Origin: DASRQK01 sp964401685
GTDB taxonomy: Bacteria > Bacteroidota > Bacteroidia > Sphingobacteriales > Sphingobacteriaceae
Assembly: GCA_964401685.1 (NCBI GenBank)
Contig: CAYNZH010000011.1
Location: 1 to 60,949, forward strand
DNA length: 60,949 bases
Reading direction: 5' to 3'
Shown here: positions 8,297-16,734 of the stretch, in pieces
Layout: every line of letters starts with the position of its first letter
Position numbering within the stretch: the first letter of the stretch is position 1
Made by a program: the position numbers and the translations under genes
Notes under the pieces: generated by a model
What the model saw: the letters and a program-made list of their open reading frames with translations, nothing else
Database searches by the model: none
What the model was told of the DNA's origin: nothing

Positions 8297-9250
8297 ATGA
8301 AAAAATACACTTATACCGAAAAAAAAGACACCCGTTCGGGCTTTGGCGTGGGACTATTGGAAGTTGGCCGTAAAAATCCGGAAGTCGTTGCGCTCTGTGC
8401 GGATCTGATCGGTTCCCTAAAGATGGGCGACTTTCAGAATGAATTTCCAGAGCGCTTCTTTCAAGTAGGGATTGCGGAAGCGAATATGATAGGGATAGCG
8501 GCTGGTCTGACTATTGGTGGTAAAATTCCCTACACGGGAACTTTCGCTAACTTTTCAACTGGACGCGTTTACGATCAGATTCGTCAGTCGGTTGCATATT
8601 CGGATAAAAACGTAAAGATTTGCGCATCTCACGCGGGGTTGACCTTGGGCGAGGATGGTGCGACACACCAGATACTCGAAGACATTGGACTGATGAAAAT
8701 GTTACCCGGAATGACGGTAATCAATCCTTGCGACTTTAACCAGACCAAAGCGGCAACTATGGCGATCGCTGATCACCAGGGGCCAGTATATTTGCGTTTT
8801 GGCCGGCCAGCAGTACCCGTATTCACGGATCCAGATCAGGAATTTATTATAGGAAAAGCCTGGATGGTCAACGAAGGCACCGACGTGAGCATTTTTGCTA
8901 CAGGACATTTGGTCTGGGAAGCAATTATTGCAGGTGAAAAACTTGCCGAAATGGGAATTTCAGCTGAGATCATAAATATTCACACGATCAAACCTTTGGA
9001 TGAGGAAGCTGTTTTGAAATCAGCGGCCAAGACTGGATGCGTCGTTACAGCGGAAGAACATAACCGATTGGGGGGATTGGGTGATAGCATTGCGCAGGTT
9101 CTAGCGACGCAGTTACCCACACCTCAGGAATATGTTGCAGTCAACGATAGTTTCGGAGAAAGCGGAACTCCCGCCCAATTGATGGAGAAATATGGATTAA
9201 ACGCCGACAGCATAATAGAGGCCGTTCAGAAAGTAATTTCAAGAAAATAA
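8297..9250 (+). CDS. Transketolase, C-terminal (pyrimidine-binding) subunit
   Basis: A 317-residue partner of the preceding gene. Seen: VALCADLIGSLKM, the pyrimidine-domain signature FFQVGIAEANMIGIAAGL with the activating Glu of the IAEAN motif, the HAGLTLGEDGATHQILEDI stretch, and the C-terminal transketolase domain (TDVSIFATGHLV onwards). Spacing of 4 bases to the N-terminal subunit argues for one transcript and complex. The sigma gene follows 25 bases later without an obvious terminator. Confidence 0.96.
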   Translation: MKKYTYTEKKDTRSGFGVGLLEVGRKNPEVVALCADLIGSLKMGDFQNEFPERFFQVGIAEANMIGIAAGLTIGGKIPYTGTFANFSTGRVYDQIRQSVAYSDKNVKICASHAGLTLGEDGATHQILEDIGLMKMLPGMTVINPCDFNQTKAATMAIADHQGPVYLRFGRPAVPVFTDPDQEFIIGKAWMVNEGTDVSIFATGHLVWEAIIAGEKLAEMGISAEIINIHTIKPLDEEAVLKSAAKTGCVVTAEEHNRLGGLGDSIAQVLATQLPTPQEYVAVNDSFGESGTPAQLMEKYGLNADSIIEAVQKVISRK

Positions 9251-9275
9251 TACCTTAGAAAAAGACCGGCGACGG

Positions 9276-9821
9276 ATGGAAGATAGTTTGATAATAAGTA
9301 AGTTTGAAGATGAAGCGACTCGTGAGGAGGCTTTCGGCTTATTATTGAAAAAATACCAGGAAAAAATTTACTGGCACATCCGCCGCATGGTCCTCGACCA
9401 CGATGATGCCGATGACCTTGTCCAGGATGTGTTTATAAAAGTGTGGAATAATCTGGATAAATTCAGAGAAGATTCCCAACTTTACACGTGGATTTACAGG
9501 ATCGCTACCAATGAGTGCCTGACTTTTTTGAATAAGAAAAAACAAAGGCAAAACGTATCTTTGAATGATGAAAACTCTGAATACCTTAGTAACACGTTGG
9601 AAAGCGCCAGTTACTTTGATGGCAATGAAGCGCAAATGAAATTGCAGCAAGCATTGCTCCAGCTGCCCGACAAGCAGCGTTTGGTGTTTCAGATGAAGTA
9701 CTTTGAAGATATGAAATATGAGGAAATCTCAGCTATTTTGGGCACGACGGTGGGAGGATTGAAAGCTTCCTACCACCTGGCAGTAAAAAAGATAGAAAAA
9801 CATTTTAAAGAAACAAGTTAA
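9276..9821 (+). CDS. ECF RNA polymerase sigma factor (sensor trio)
   Basis: A 181-residue ECF sigma factor. Region 2: FGLLLKKYQEKIYWHIRRMV, DADDLVQDVFIKVWNNLDKF, TWIYRIATNECLTFL; region 4: LPDKQRLVFQMKYFEDMKYEEI and a helix-turn-helix (ISAILGTTVGGLKASYHLAV). The two genes that follow encode a single-pass membrane protein and a Spy-like exported protein, an arrangement resembling sigma / anti-sigma / periplasmic sensor sets. No FecR gene is next to it, unlike the other two ECF genes of the window. Targets are not evident. Confidence 0.95.
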   Translation: MEDSLIISKFEDEATREEAFGLLLKKYQEKIYWHIRRMVLDHDDADDLVQDVFIKVWNNLDKFREDSQLYTWIYRIATNECLTFLNKKKQRQNVSLNDENSEYLSNTLESASYFDGNEAQMKLQQALLQLPDKQRLVFQMKYFEDMKYEEISAILGTTVGGLKASYHLAVKKIEKHFKETS

Positions 9822-9854
9822 ACCATCGGCGTAAATTTCCATCTATATAGAACG

Positions 9855-10478
9855 ATGAAGGAGAACGAGGACATATTCAAAAAGAACCCATTTACCGTGC
9901 CGCCTGGGTATTTTGAGCAGCTGACAGACGTGACGTCTTTTCGTGCCAAAATGCAACAGGAGCAAAAAAAAGACGGTTTCGGGGTTCCGGATGCATACTT
10001 CGATCGCTTGACGGACCGGATCAAGGATGGAATTTTTGTGGAATCATTGAAAAATGAGTCGGAAAATGTAGGAGGATGGACTGTCCCGCAAGGATATTTC
10101 CCTGATTTGGAGCAACGCATACTGGCCAAAACCGCAAAGCTGGAGGACAGCTCACGTGTGAAGTTGCGAGAACCCGTCAAATTGAGGAGACTTGAAAAGC
10201 GCCGCACCCCGGCCTGGCTCGCTTATGCAGCGGCTGCCTGTATGCTTTTCGTTGGGGGGCTGTTTATCAAAAACAGTATGAACACCCCTGAATTGGATCT
10301 GGGTACCATTCCTGAAGAGGAATTGGTAAACTACCTGACCTTATACGGTGGAACGGGAGACTATCTATTATTTTCCGAGGCTATGGTTGAATGGGATGCG
10401 CAGGCAGATGAGGGTGTGGAATTTATTCCTGATCTGAGCGACGAAGAAATAGAATGGTATCTTGAAAACACGTTTTAA
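9855..10478 (+). CDS. Single-pass membrane protein with three VPxxYF repeats, candidate anti-sigma factor
   Basis: Not a named family to me. The 207-residue protein has a charged N-terminal cytoplasmic part with three imperfect repeats of the form [F/W]xVPxxYFxxL at residues 13-23, 42-52 and 75-85, a basic stretch, one membrane helix (about 120-138), and an acidic C-terminal periplasmic tail ending DEEIEWYLENTF. It lies 33 bases behind an ECF sigma gene and 4 bases before a Spy-like gene. Topology and position suggest that it holds the sigma factor and receives an envelope signal; that is inference. The repeats could each be a short linear motif for sigma binding. Confidence 0.8.
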   Translation: MKENEDIFKKNPFTVPPGYFEQLTDVTSFRAKMQQEQKKDGFGVPDAYFDRLTDRIKDGIFVESLKNESENVGGWTVPQGYFPDLEQRILAKTAKLEDSSRVKLREPVKLRRLEKRRTPAWLAYAAAACMLFVGGLFIKNSMNTPELDLGTIPEEELVNYLTLYGGTGDYLLFSEAMVEWDAQADEGVEFIPDLSDEEIEWYLENTF

Positions 10479-10482
10479 TTCA

Positions 10483-10926
10483 ATGAAAAATTGGTGTAGT
10501 TTTTTGGTTTTAATTGGAGTGGGGCTGTTGCTCGCGCAAAATAGTTATGCGCAGGACAGGCGTCAACAGAATTTTGAACGTGTAGAATCGGAAAAAATCG
10601 TTTACATCACCAAGCAACTGAGCCTCACGCCCATGGAGGCCCAGCAGTTTTTTCCGATCTACAATAGCTACCGCAAAGAAGTAACCGATGTTTTGCACAG
10701 AAGTCGCGGCCCTGAGCGCAACCGCAGGGGCAGTCGCATAGATGAGCTTGCTGTAGAAGGAGAGCTGCTCGCGATCAAGAAAAAATACCGCGCGCAGTAT
10801 GCAAAAATCATCGGACCTGCCCGCGCATCACGTTTTTTTGAAGTTGAGCGCGAGTTCAGGGAGATGTTGCTCAAGGAATTGAGAAAAAGAGGCGGCGGTC
10901 CAGATCGTTCCCAGAGACATGATTGA
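10483..10926 (+). CDS. Exported Spy/CpxP-like small protein, candidate periplasmic sensor
   Basis: A 147-residue exported protein: signal peptide MKNWCSFLVLIGVGLLLAQN... with cleavage near SYAQ (residue 24), then an all-helical, highly basic body. LSLTPMEAQQFFPIY (residues 46-60) resembles the LTxxQ-type motif of Spy/CpxP and CnrX-like periplasmic sensors. The ATG at 10483 is chosen because it follows the upstream stop by 4 bases and begins a good signal peptide; an upstream TTG at 10462 would add seven unlikely residues. Its end overlaps the next gene by 8 bases. Role as sensor or chaperone is inferred from fold type and position. Confidence 0.8.
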   Translation: MKNWCSFLVLIGVGLLLAQNSYAQDRRQQNFERVESEKIVYITKQLSLTPMEAQQFFPIYNSYRKEVTDVLHRSRGPERNRRGSRIDELAVEGELLAIKKKYRAQYAKIIGPARASRFFEVEREFREMLLKELRKRGGGPDRSQRHD

Positions 10927-12103
10927 CCTAAGACATTTATTTCTATCAAACACAGCGCAAACTTCTGACTCTCCCCGGCTGATCGAGGTCGAGCGAGCTG
11001 AAGGAGTGTATCTTTACGGTCCCCGCGGCCAGCGCTATATGGATTTGGTTTCGGGATTTGCGGTAAGCAATATAGGGCACAGGCACCCACATGTTCTGAA
11101 GGCCATTCACGAGCAGCTCGAAAAATACCTTCATGTCACCGTCTACGGAGAATTTATCCAAAGTCCCCAGGTTAGCTATGCAACCAAAATTCTAGAACAA
11201 TTGCCAGAATTTTTCCAATCCGTTTATTTTACAAATTCGGGAACCGAAGCGACTGAAGGCGCAATGAAAATCGCCAAGAAGTATACAGGTCGGAGGCAAA
11301 TTATTGCGGCAAAAAAAGCCTACCATGGGAGCACGCAGGGCGCTTTGAGTCTTATTGGAAATAAGGATTATCACGAGGCTTATGCGCCTTTACTCCCGGA
11401 TATTGGATTTATCAGGTTTGGTGTGATGGAGGATCTGGGCTTGATTACAGATCGGACAGCCGCGCTGGTGCTGGAATCTGTTCAAGGGGAGGCGGGAATT
11501 CGTGTTCCAACTCCAGAATACATGCAGGCGGTCCGCCGCCGCTGCGATGAGACAGGAACTTTACTTATTCTTGATGAAATACAGACCGGTTTTGGCCGCA
11601 CAGGCAAGCTTTTTGCCTTCGAAGACTTTGGGATTCGCCCGGACATCCTTTTGATTGCCAAAGCAATGGGCGGTGGTATGCCCATAGGGGGATTTGTGTC
11701 CAGTCGCGAGATCATGGGTGTGATCAAGGACAATCCAATGCTCGGACACATCACCACCTTTGGCGGGCATCCCGTGAGTTGCGCTGCCGGTCTTGCCGCG
11801 CTTGAGGTCATCCAGGAGGAGAGCCTCCTTGAGCAAGTAGACACAAAGGCCACTCTTTTCAGATCATTGCTGGCTCACCCTCGGATCGTCGAGATCCGTG
11901 GGAAGGGCCTGATGATGGCCATACAATTGACCAACTTTCAGCAGGTGGAAGCTGTGAGCGCCTATTGCGCGGCCCACGGCGTTCTGATCGACTGGTTCCT
12001 TCATTGCGACTCCGCCCTACGCCTGGCCCCGCCCTTGACCATTAGCGAAGAAGAAATCAAAAAAGCCTGCCAGGTAATCCTGACAGGCCTTTCTACGATC
12101 TAA
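10919..12103 (+). CDS. Class III pyridoxal-phosphate aminotransferase
   Basis: A 394-residue class III (ornithine / acetylornithine / 4-aminobutyrate type) aminotransferase. Seen: YFTNSGTEATEGAMKIAKKYTGR, AYHGSTQGALSL, the cofactor-site LILDEIQTGFGRTGK, and the PLP lysine in LLIAKAMGGGMPIGGF. Substrate is not determined; lack of neighbouring arginine-synthesis genes makes ArgD uncertain. Its ATG overlaps the Spy-like gene by 8 bases, so it is probably coupled to it. The last codons contain a hairpin that, on the other strand, looks like the terminator of the convergent GH20 gene. Confidence 0.92.
   Translation: MIDLRHLFLSNTAQTSDSPRLIEVERAEGVYLYGPRGQRYMDLVSGFAVSNIGHRHPHVLKAIHEQLEKYLHVTVYGEFIQSPQVSYATKILEQLPEFFQSVYFTNSGTEATEGAMKIAKKYTGRRQIIAAKKAYHGSTQGALSLIGNKDYHEAYAPLLPDIGFIRFGVMEDLGLITDRTAALVLESVQGEAGIRVPTPEYMQAVRRRCDETGTLLILDEIQTGFGRTGKLFAFEDFGIRPDILLIAKAMGGGMPIGGFVSSREIMGVIKDNPMLGHITTFGGHPVSCAAGLAALEVIQEESLLEQVDTKATLFRSLLAHPRIVEIRGKGLMMAIQLTNFQQVEAVSAYCAAHGVLIDWFLHCDSALRLAPPLTISEEEIKKACQVILTGLSTI
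12058..12088 (-). terminator. Probable intrinsic terminator of the GH20 operon, embedded in the aminotransferase CDS
   Basis: Minus strand: GCCTGTCAGG, loop ATTA, CCTGGCAGGC (arms 12088-12079 and 12074-12065; ten pairs with one mismatch), then TTTTTT (12064-12059). It lies 37 bases past the GH20 stop codon and inside the last dozen codons of the convergent gene. On the plus strand the trailing T-run is only CTTTCT, so the direction is minus. Confidence 0.75.
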
Positions 12104-12124
12104 AAATTCGCGGAGAATTCTTCT

Positions 12125-14653
12125 TTAAGGATTCCAGACCTGAGCCCTTCCTCCCCGACCAGCACCATTGAACACCCGGAAAACTGCCGATTCACCGGCC
12201 GACAGGGATCCATCATAAACAGGGCTGTCCACTGTAGGCTCACTTCCGTCGCGAGTAAATCGCACCACCATACCGGGGATTTGCACATTGACATCAATGC
12301 GACCCGCTACTTCCTGTATACCCGGAGTCGGAATGCGATAGTGAAAACCGCCATGCAGATGGTCCAGTCTGGGAAGCTCCATATGCCCTACCCTATGCAA
12401 AAAGTGAGACCACCCTTGATTGTATTTCCGGTAAAACTCTTCATCCACAGGAGATCCTTCCCACGCCGGGGCAGGAGCCCAGGCCCGCTCCGCCAGACCC
12501 AGCAATCGCGGAAGCAAGAGGTACTCGAGTCGCTCTGAACCCACGGTAAATTCACCCCAGATCGCACCCTGAATACCCGCAATATTTCTTTTGCCTGAAT
12601 CAGTCAGTTTCACCCGATCACTGTATGGATTCTGATCCACGACCAAGCCGGTTTTGTGGTCGACAAGACTTTTAAACTGCTCATAGGGCATAAATCTAAA
12701 CGGACGATCGAGTTCAACATACGCACCCCAATGCTGGCCTTTTTCATAATAACTTTGATTATAAGCCATATCAAAGTAAAAATTTGTGACATTGGTCAGC
12801 ACAACTTTGTAGCCAGCATTAGCAAGGCGGTAAGCAAGATCCGCGTTTCCGCCAAGATTTTTCCATACGTTCAAATGCACATTGCGATCAGTCAGACGGG
12901 GCTCCACATTCATTCTGCTACCACCATCAGCAGTTTTGGCCAGACCGACTTCTTCCCAACCAAACATATCTACTCCCTTGTATTGCAACATATTATTCAC
13001 TCTATCGTAAAAGTAAAACCAGAGATCGTCCACATCGGCTACCTGAGGATCGCTGCCATATAGGGCTTGTACCGCTGGGGATTGCTCCCAGACGCCTCCC
13101 GGCACTTCATCTCCCCCCATGTGAATAAATTCCAATTTTGCACCGGCTTCCTCGTACATCAAAAGGATTTCGTCCACGACTTTTTCCAAAAAGGTGTAGG
13201 TCGAGGGCAGCGCAACATCAATGACATTATCGTTCCAATGCTGAACCGAGCGAAACTCTGATTCATCGTTCAGATCCCTGAGCAGGTACTGTTCGGCTTT
13301 GACCGTGTCTCCCTGGGCGGCATAAGTTCTATAGCGCGCTTCCATGGATTTGATGGCCGCTCGCGCGTGTCCTGGAGTTTCTATTTCCGGGATCACCTGA
13401 ATGTGCCGTTCTTTGGCGTACTTCAAGATTTCTATAAAATCTGCGCGCGAATAATGTCCAGATCCCAGATGCCCACTCGCACCGGGGCCAGAGGCATACG
13501 AGGGAAGCAAGGTGGTTTCTGGATCTGTAGGATGCCCGCGGCGACCACCTACTTCAGTGAGTTCCGGCAGGCCAGGAATTTCAAGGCGCCATCCTTCATC
13601 ATCATTAAAATGAAAGTGAAAAACGTTTATTCGGTAAAAGGAAAGAACATCAAGTAGCTTGAGAATTTGTTCTTTGGGATGAAAATTCCGGGCTACGTCG
13701 AGCAAAAACCCTCTGTGCTCGAAACGGGGATGGTCGTGGATCTCTACTGCCCTCAAGGAAACAGCTTCTTGCTTCTCTTCCCAAGCATTCGGGGGAAGCA
13801 TTGTTTTGAATGCCTGGGTCGCATAAAAAACGCCCGACGAACTTCCTGCGCGGATTTCTATAATACCTGGTTGGCCGTCTTCGCCTCTTATGTAGAGCTC
13901 AAAGGCTTCTTCCTGCAGATCTGGAGCGAAACTAAGTCTGACCTCGGTGCCCTCTCCACCCCTACTGTTCCCGTTTAACAAGGCTTCGATTTCCTGTTTG
14001 AAGCGTTCGCCGTCTTTCGCAAAAGGTTCATCAGCAGAGATTTCCAAGGGAAGCCTGAGGGTCACCTCGCCGTCAAGGTAAGCATAATGGGCCGGCGTCG
14101 GAAATACAGGGGCCAGGTCGGCGGCATCCACCTCAAGTATGTTGGCATTTTCCTTGTAAATCCTCTGAGCAATCTCGAGATCCAAGGCGTCGCCCATAGC
14201 ATTTGGTCGATGTTTTAGGGGAATGGATTTCCCATCCGGAAACTCATCCGAGACCAGGTAAAAGCCGTGAGGTGCTTTGACCAAGTTGATCAGCGGTCGC
14301 ATCGTAACTTGCAGGACCAAAGAATCTCCGGGGGCAAGCTCCGGCCAGTCGGGGCCAGGTCCCATCGACAGGAAATCCCCGTTAATCAGAGCCATCTGGA
14401 CCCGGGAACTGTCAACGGGCTCGGCGAGGATTTCCCCACCATTGAGATAGATCATCCATCCTGATGACGGAAAAACATCATCACTGACGTTTTTCACCGT
14501 CAACTGATTTAGCGTGCGATTTGTACCATTGTGATTGGCTGCTCTCACCTCCCAGGTGAGTTCTAAGGGTGCAGATTGATCCTTTTTCGTCGCGCATGCC
14601 TGCGTGATCACGAGTGCGGCCAGAACCAGGCCAAAGTAAAGTTTATTGTTCAT
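12125..14653 (-). CDS. Beta-N-acetylhexosaminidase, glycoside hydrolase family 20, lipoprotein
   Basis: An 842-residue exported enzyme that removes terminal N-acetylhexosamine from chito-oligosaccharides or glycans. Seen: lipoprotein-type signal (Cys20), an N-terminal chitobiase-like sandwich domain (about 25-165), a GH20b domain (about 180-310), the catalytic barrel from IHDHPRFEHRGFLLDVARN, with the catalytic pair in HMGGDE (Asp515, Glu516), and a C-terminal chitobiase/FN3-like domain (about 775-842). It starts 8 bases after the arginine deiminase-like gene on the same strand, so they are probably cotranscribed. A terminator follows at 12058-12088. Confidence 0.95.
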   Translation of the reverse strand: MNNKLYFGLVLAALVITQACATKKDQSAPLELTWEVRAANHNGTNRTLNQLTVKNVSDDVFPSSGWMIYLNGGEILAEPVDSSRVQMALINGDFLSMGPGPDWPELAPGDSLVLQVTMRPLINLVKAPHGFYLVSDEFPDGKSIPLKHRPNAMGDALDLEIAQRIYKENANILEVDAADLAPVFPTPAHYAYLDGEVTLRLPLEISADEPFAKDGERFKQEIEALLNGNSRGGEGTEVRLSFAPDLQEEAFELYIRGEDGQPGIIEIRAGSSSGVFYATQAFKTMLPPNAWEEKQEAVSLRAVEIHDHPRFEHRGFLLDVARNFHPKEQILKLLDVLSFYRINVFHFHFNDDEGWRLEIPGLPELTEVGGRRGHPTDPETTLLPSYASGPGASGHLGSGHYSRADFIEILKYAKERHIQVIPEIETPGHARAAIKSMEARYRTYAAQGDTVKAEQYLLRDLNDESEFRSVQHWNDNVIDVALPSTYTFLEKVVDEILLMYEEAGAKLEFIHMGGDEVPGGVWEQSPAVQALYGSDPQVADVDDLWFYFYDRVNNMLQYKGVDMFGWEEVGLAKTADGGSRMNVEPRLTDRNVHLNVWKNLGGNADLAYRLANAGYKVVLTNVTNFYFDMAYNQSYYEKGQHWGAYVELDRPFRFMPYEQFKSLVDHKTGLVVDQNPYSDRVKLTDSGKRNIAGIQGAIWGEFTVGSERLEYLLLPRLLGLAERAWAPAPAWEGSPVDEEFYRKYNQGWSHFLHRVGHMELPRLDHLHGGFHYRIPTPGIQEVAGRIDVNVQIPGMVVRFTRDGSEPTVDSPVYDGSLSAGESAVFRVFNGAGRGGRAQVWNP

Positions 14654-14661
14654 ATTGTTTA

Positions 14662-16098
14662 TTAGTCTCTAAGTAAGGGCATGCTCATGCAGTGGAATCC
14701 ACCCCTAGCGCGGGAAAGCTCTGCCGAGGGCATCAAAATCAGCGTATCATTTAGATCGTCAACAGATACACGGCCAGCCTCCAGATCTTGCAGCAGATCT
14801 GGACCATTGACGATGTTGAATCCCGCCTCGGTAAAGGCATCGTTTGTTCTGTCGTTCCGGTCATAACCCAAAACGACGCCTTCTTTCAGTGCAAGAACAT
14901 TGCAGCTATCCGTCCATTGTTCGCGTGCATCATAGGGAAATACATTGTTCCCAGATAACAGGATTTTAACGTCCGCTGCATCACAGCCCAAATCATAAAC
15001 GCTTACATCTATGAGCAGGTCTTCAACTGTGGCAAAACGTTTAACTGCGACCCCTTCTCCCCGGTGAAATTGTAGGATTTCTGTGCCTCCATCCTGAGGA
15101 TAGGGATCTATGGCCAAGGCTTGATCAATAGGGTCTCCCTGAGAGTTGTTTTTCCTGTAATTGGAAAATTCGCCCAAAAGCACCCAAACATTGCGTTTAA
15201 CCTGCGTAAATACCGTATCAATATGCATATAATCCCGTTTATTGGGGATTTTCACGACCGTGACTTTGTCTACCACTTCCCGCTCAAAGAGCGCCCTGGT
15301 CGCCTGAGCAGCAGCTTCTTTACTTGTTCTTTCGCTCACGCCTATAAAAACGTGATTAGGGGCGACGACCATCACGTCCCCTCCTTCGATGGTGACTTCC
15401 GCGTGCTCCTCCTCATCGGGCAGCAAAAAATGGTTCAGGGAATCGCCCAGCTCAATGATCTTGTCGCGGTACCCAGCAAATTCGGGGTGGTGAAAAAAGA
15501 TATATTTTGCAATCAGCGCTTCACGCTTTCGCGCTTCTTTCATCGGGCGGTTGAGCAAAATGTGATCATTGATCACTATTCCTATATCCCGGGTAAAAAT
15601 AAAATTCGGTACGGGAGGAAATATCATGTCCGTTTTATTCCGTGTACCGCTGAAAAATACTTTAGCCAATTTATCAGGAGACATCTCCATCAATTCCTTT
15701 TGGAGACCAAAACTACAGACCTCAATGGCGCAGACTGCTGCGACCAACTGGCTCTTCAACGAAGGATCTTCTAGCACGTCAACCAGCAGAGACTGAAGTT
15801 CCAGAACTTTTTTTGAGCCGTGGAACTGATCACTATCCGGCTTGAAAAACACGCGGTTCTCCCCGGGGTCGTCCACTTTTGAAAGCTTGCCCTTGATTTT
15901 GTCCTCATCCAAGAAATAAAGCAGCAGCTTGACATAATAATCGTACTCGTCCTTTCGGATGGTTTCCAGGTGAACTATATCCTCAAAAAGCCAGTCCTGC
16001 GCCTTTGAAGGTACCACTTTACCGAGTCCACCGTCTGGACTATGAATAAGCACTTTTCTGAGTCTGCCAGTCTCGTTGGAAACGCTGATATTCTTCAT
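14662..16098 (-). CDS. Arginine deiminase-family guanidine-modifying enzyme
   Basis: A 478-residue amidinotransferase-fold protein of the arginine deiminase group (arginine to citrulline plus ammonia). Catalytic residues seen: FTRD (Asp171), EGGD near 240, HID (His292) and the nucleophile in GGFHCMSMP (Cys470). It is longer than the usual roughly 400-residue ArcA because of extra sequence at about 65-160. There is no ornithine carbamoyltransferase or carbamate kinase nearby, so it is not part of a canonical ADI operon. It has no signal peptide. It lies between a secreted protein gene and GH20. Exact substrate unproven. Confidence 0.88.
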   Translation of the reverse strand: MKNISVSNETGRLRKVLIHSPDGGLGKVVPSKAQDWLFEDIVHLETIRKDEYDYYVKLLLYFLDEDKIKGKLSKVDDPGENRVFFKPDSDQFHGSKKVLELQSLLVDVLEDPSLKSQLVAAVCAIEVCSFGLQKELMEMSPDKLAKVFFSGTRNKTDMIFPPVPNFIFTRDIGIVINDHILLNRPMKEARKREALIAKYIFFHHPEFAGYRDKIIELGDSLNHFLLPDEEEHAEVTIEGGDVMVVAPNHVFIGVSERTSKEAAAQATRALFEREVVDKVTVVKIPNKRDYMHIDTVFTQVKRNVWVLLGEFSNYRKNNSQGDPIDQALAIDPYPQDGGTEILQFHRGEGVAVKRFATVEDLLIDVSVYDLGCDAADVKILLSGNNVFPYDAREQWTDSCNVLALKEGVVLGYDRNDRTNDAFTEAGFNIVNGPDLLQDLEAGRVSVDDLNDTLILMPSAELSRARGGFHCMSMPLLRD

Positions 16099-16122
16099 AT
16101 TTCTAGTGTTTTTTATTAGTAT

Positions 16123-16692
16123 TTAGTCTTCCCAACCCCAAGGTGCCGGCGGCGCGTCAACGGGATTGCTCAGATCAAAAACTACTGTGAATAAACGATC
16201 ACTGCCGATTCGGCGTAGATTATAGGTGATTTCTGTATCCGAGATCGTGAACCACCATACGTTTGTAGATGCGTATCCTATCCGGCTCGCAGTTTCCTGA
16301 TCGGCCGGGAACATCTGGAGACCAGCGAAGCCTCCGTTACTTGCTGTTCCGCCGTATTGGGTCACTTCATCTTCGCTTCCGTCCTCCAGACGATGGTCGT
16401 GTTTAAGGGTGATTCGCCCGTCCTGCAAGGTCAACACCCAGGTGCGGGACAGATCGTCGCCGACGACAAACGGGATGCGAATACTATTCTCCTCACAGGA
16501 CCGCACATGCATGAGCAGGCGCTTGCCCGCAAAACTTGGATCTGAAATCCCTTCGCCGAGTCTACCTTCGTAGGCTTTCCCACAGTGGGCTTTAAGGTTA
16601 GTCCAAAAAATCTCGGCGGGATTGTCCTGCTGGGCAAACCCCAACGTTGTAAAAAAAACCAAAAAAACTGTGAGGATACTATTCTTTTTCAT
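16123..16692 (-). CDS. Conserved secreted protein of unknown function
   Basis: A 189-residue exported protein: signal peptide MKKNSILTVFLVFFTTLGFAQ, then a mature domain rich in conserved-looking segments (HCGKAYEGRL, GKRLLMHVRSC, IRIPFVVGDDLSRTWVL, LKHDHRLEDGSEDEVTQYGG, TNVWWF, ending PPAPWGWED). Two cysteines (in HCGKAY and RSCEEN) could form a disulfide. Similar secreted proteins occur in other Gram-negative bacteria to my recollection, without assigned function. Met5 is chosen over Met1 (16704) because it begins the signal peptide. It is first in a minus-strand run with the deiminase and GH20. Confidence 0.8.
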   Translation of the reverse strand: MKKNSILTVFLVFFTTLGFAQQDNPAEIFWTNLKAHCGKAYEGRLGEGISDPSFAGKRLLMHVRSCEENSIRIPFVVGDDLSRTWVLTLQDGRITLKHDHRLEDGSEDEVTQYGGTASNGGFAGLQMFPADQETASRIGYASTNVWWFTISDTEITYNLRRIGSDRLFTVVFDLSNPVDAPPAPWGWED

Positions 16693-16734
16693 AAATTGGG
16701 TCATTATTTACCAGTAAATTTCTAATTTAAACGT

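Noticed and set aside
12065..12088. Plus-strand terminator of the aminotransferase gene
   Set aside because: On the plus strand the stem is followed by CTTTCT, lacks a proper T-run and lies before the stop codon; the minus-strand reading fits far better.
15121..15774. 217-codon plus-strand open frame opposite the arginine deiminase-like gene
   Set aside because: Antisense to a frame with all catalytic motifs; its translation shows no domain, and no promoter or signal supports it.
14662..16098. Canonical arginine deiminase catabolic operon
   Set aside because: No ornithine carbamoyltransferase, carbamate kinase or antiporter gene is adjacent.
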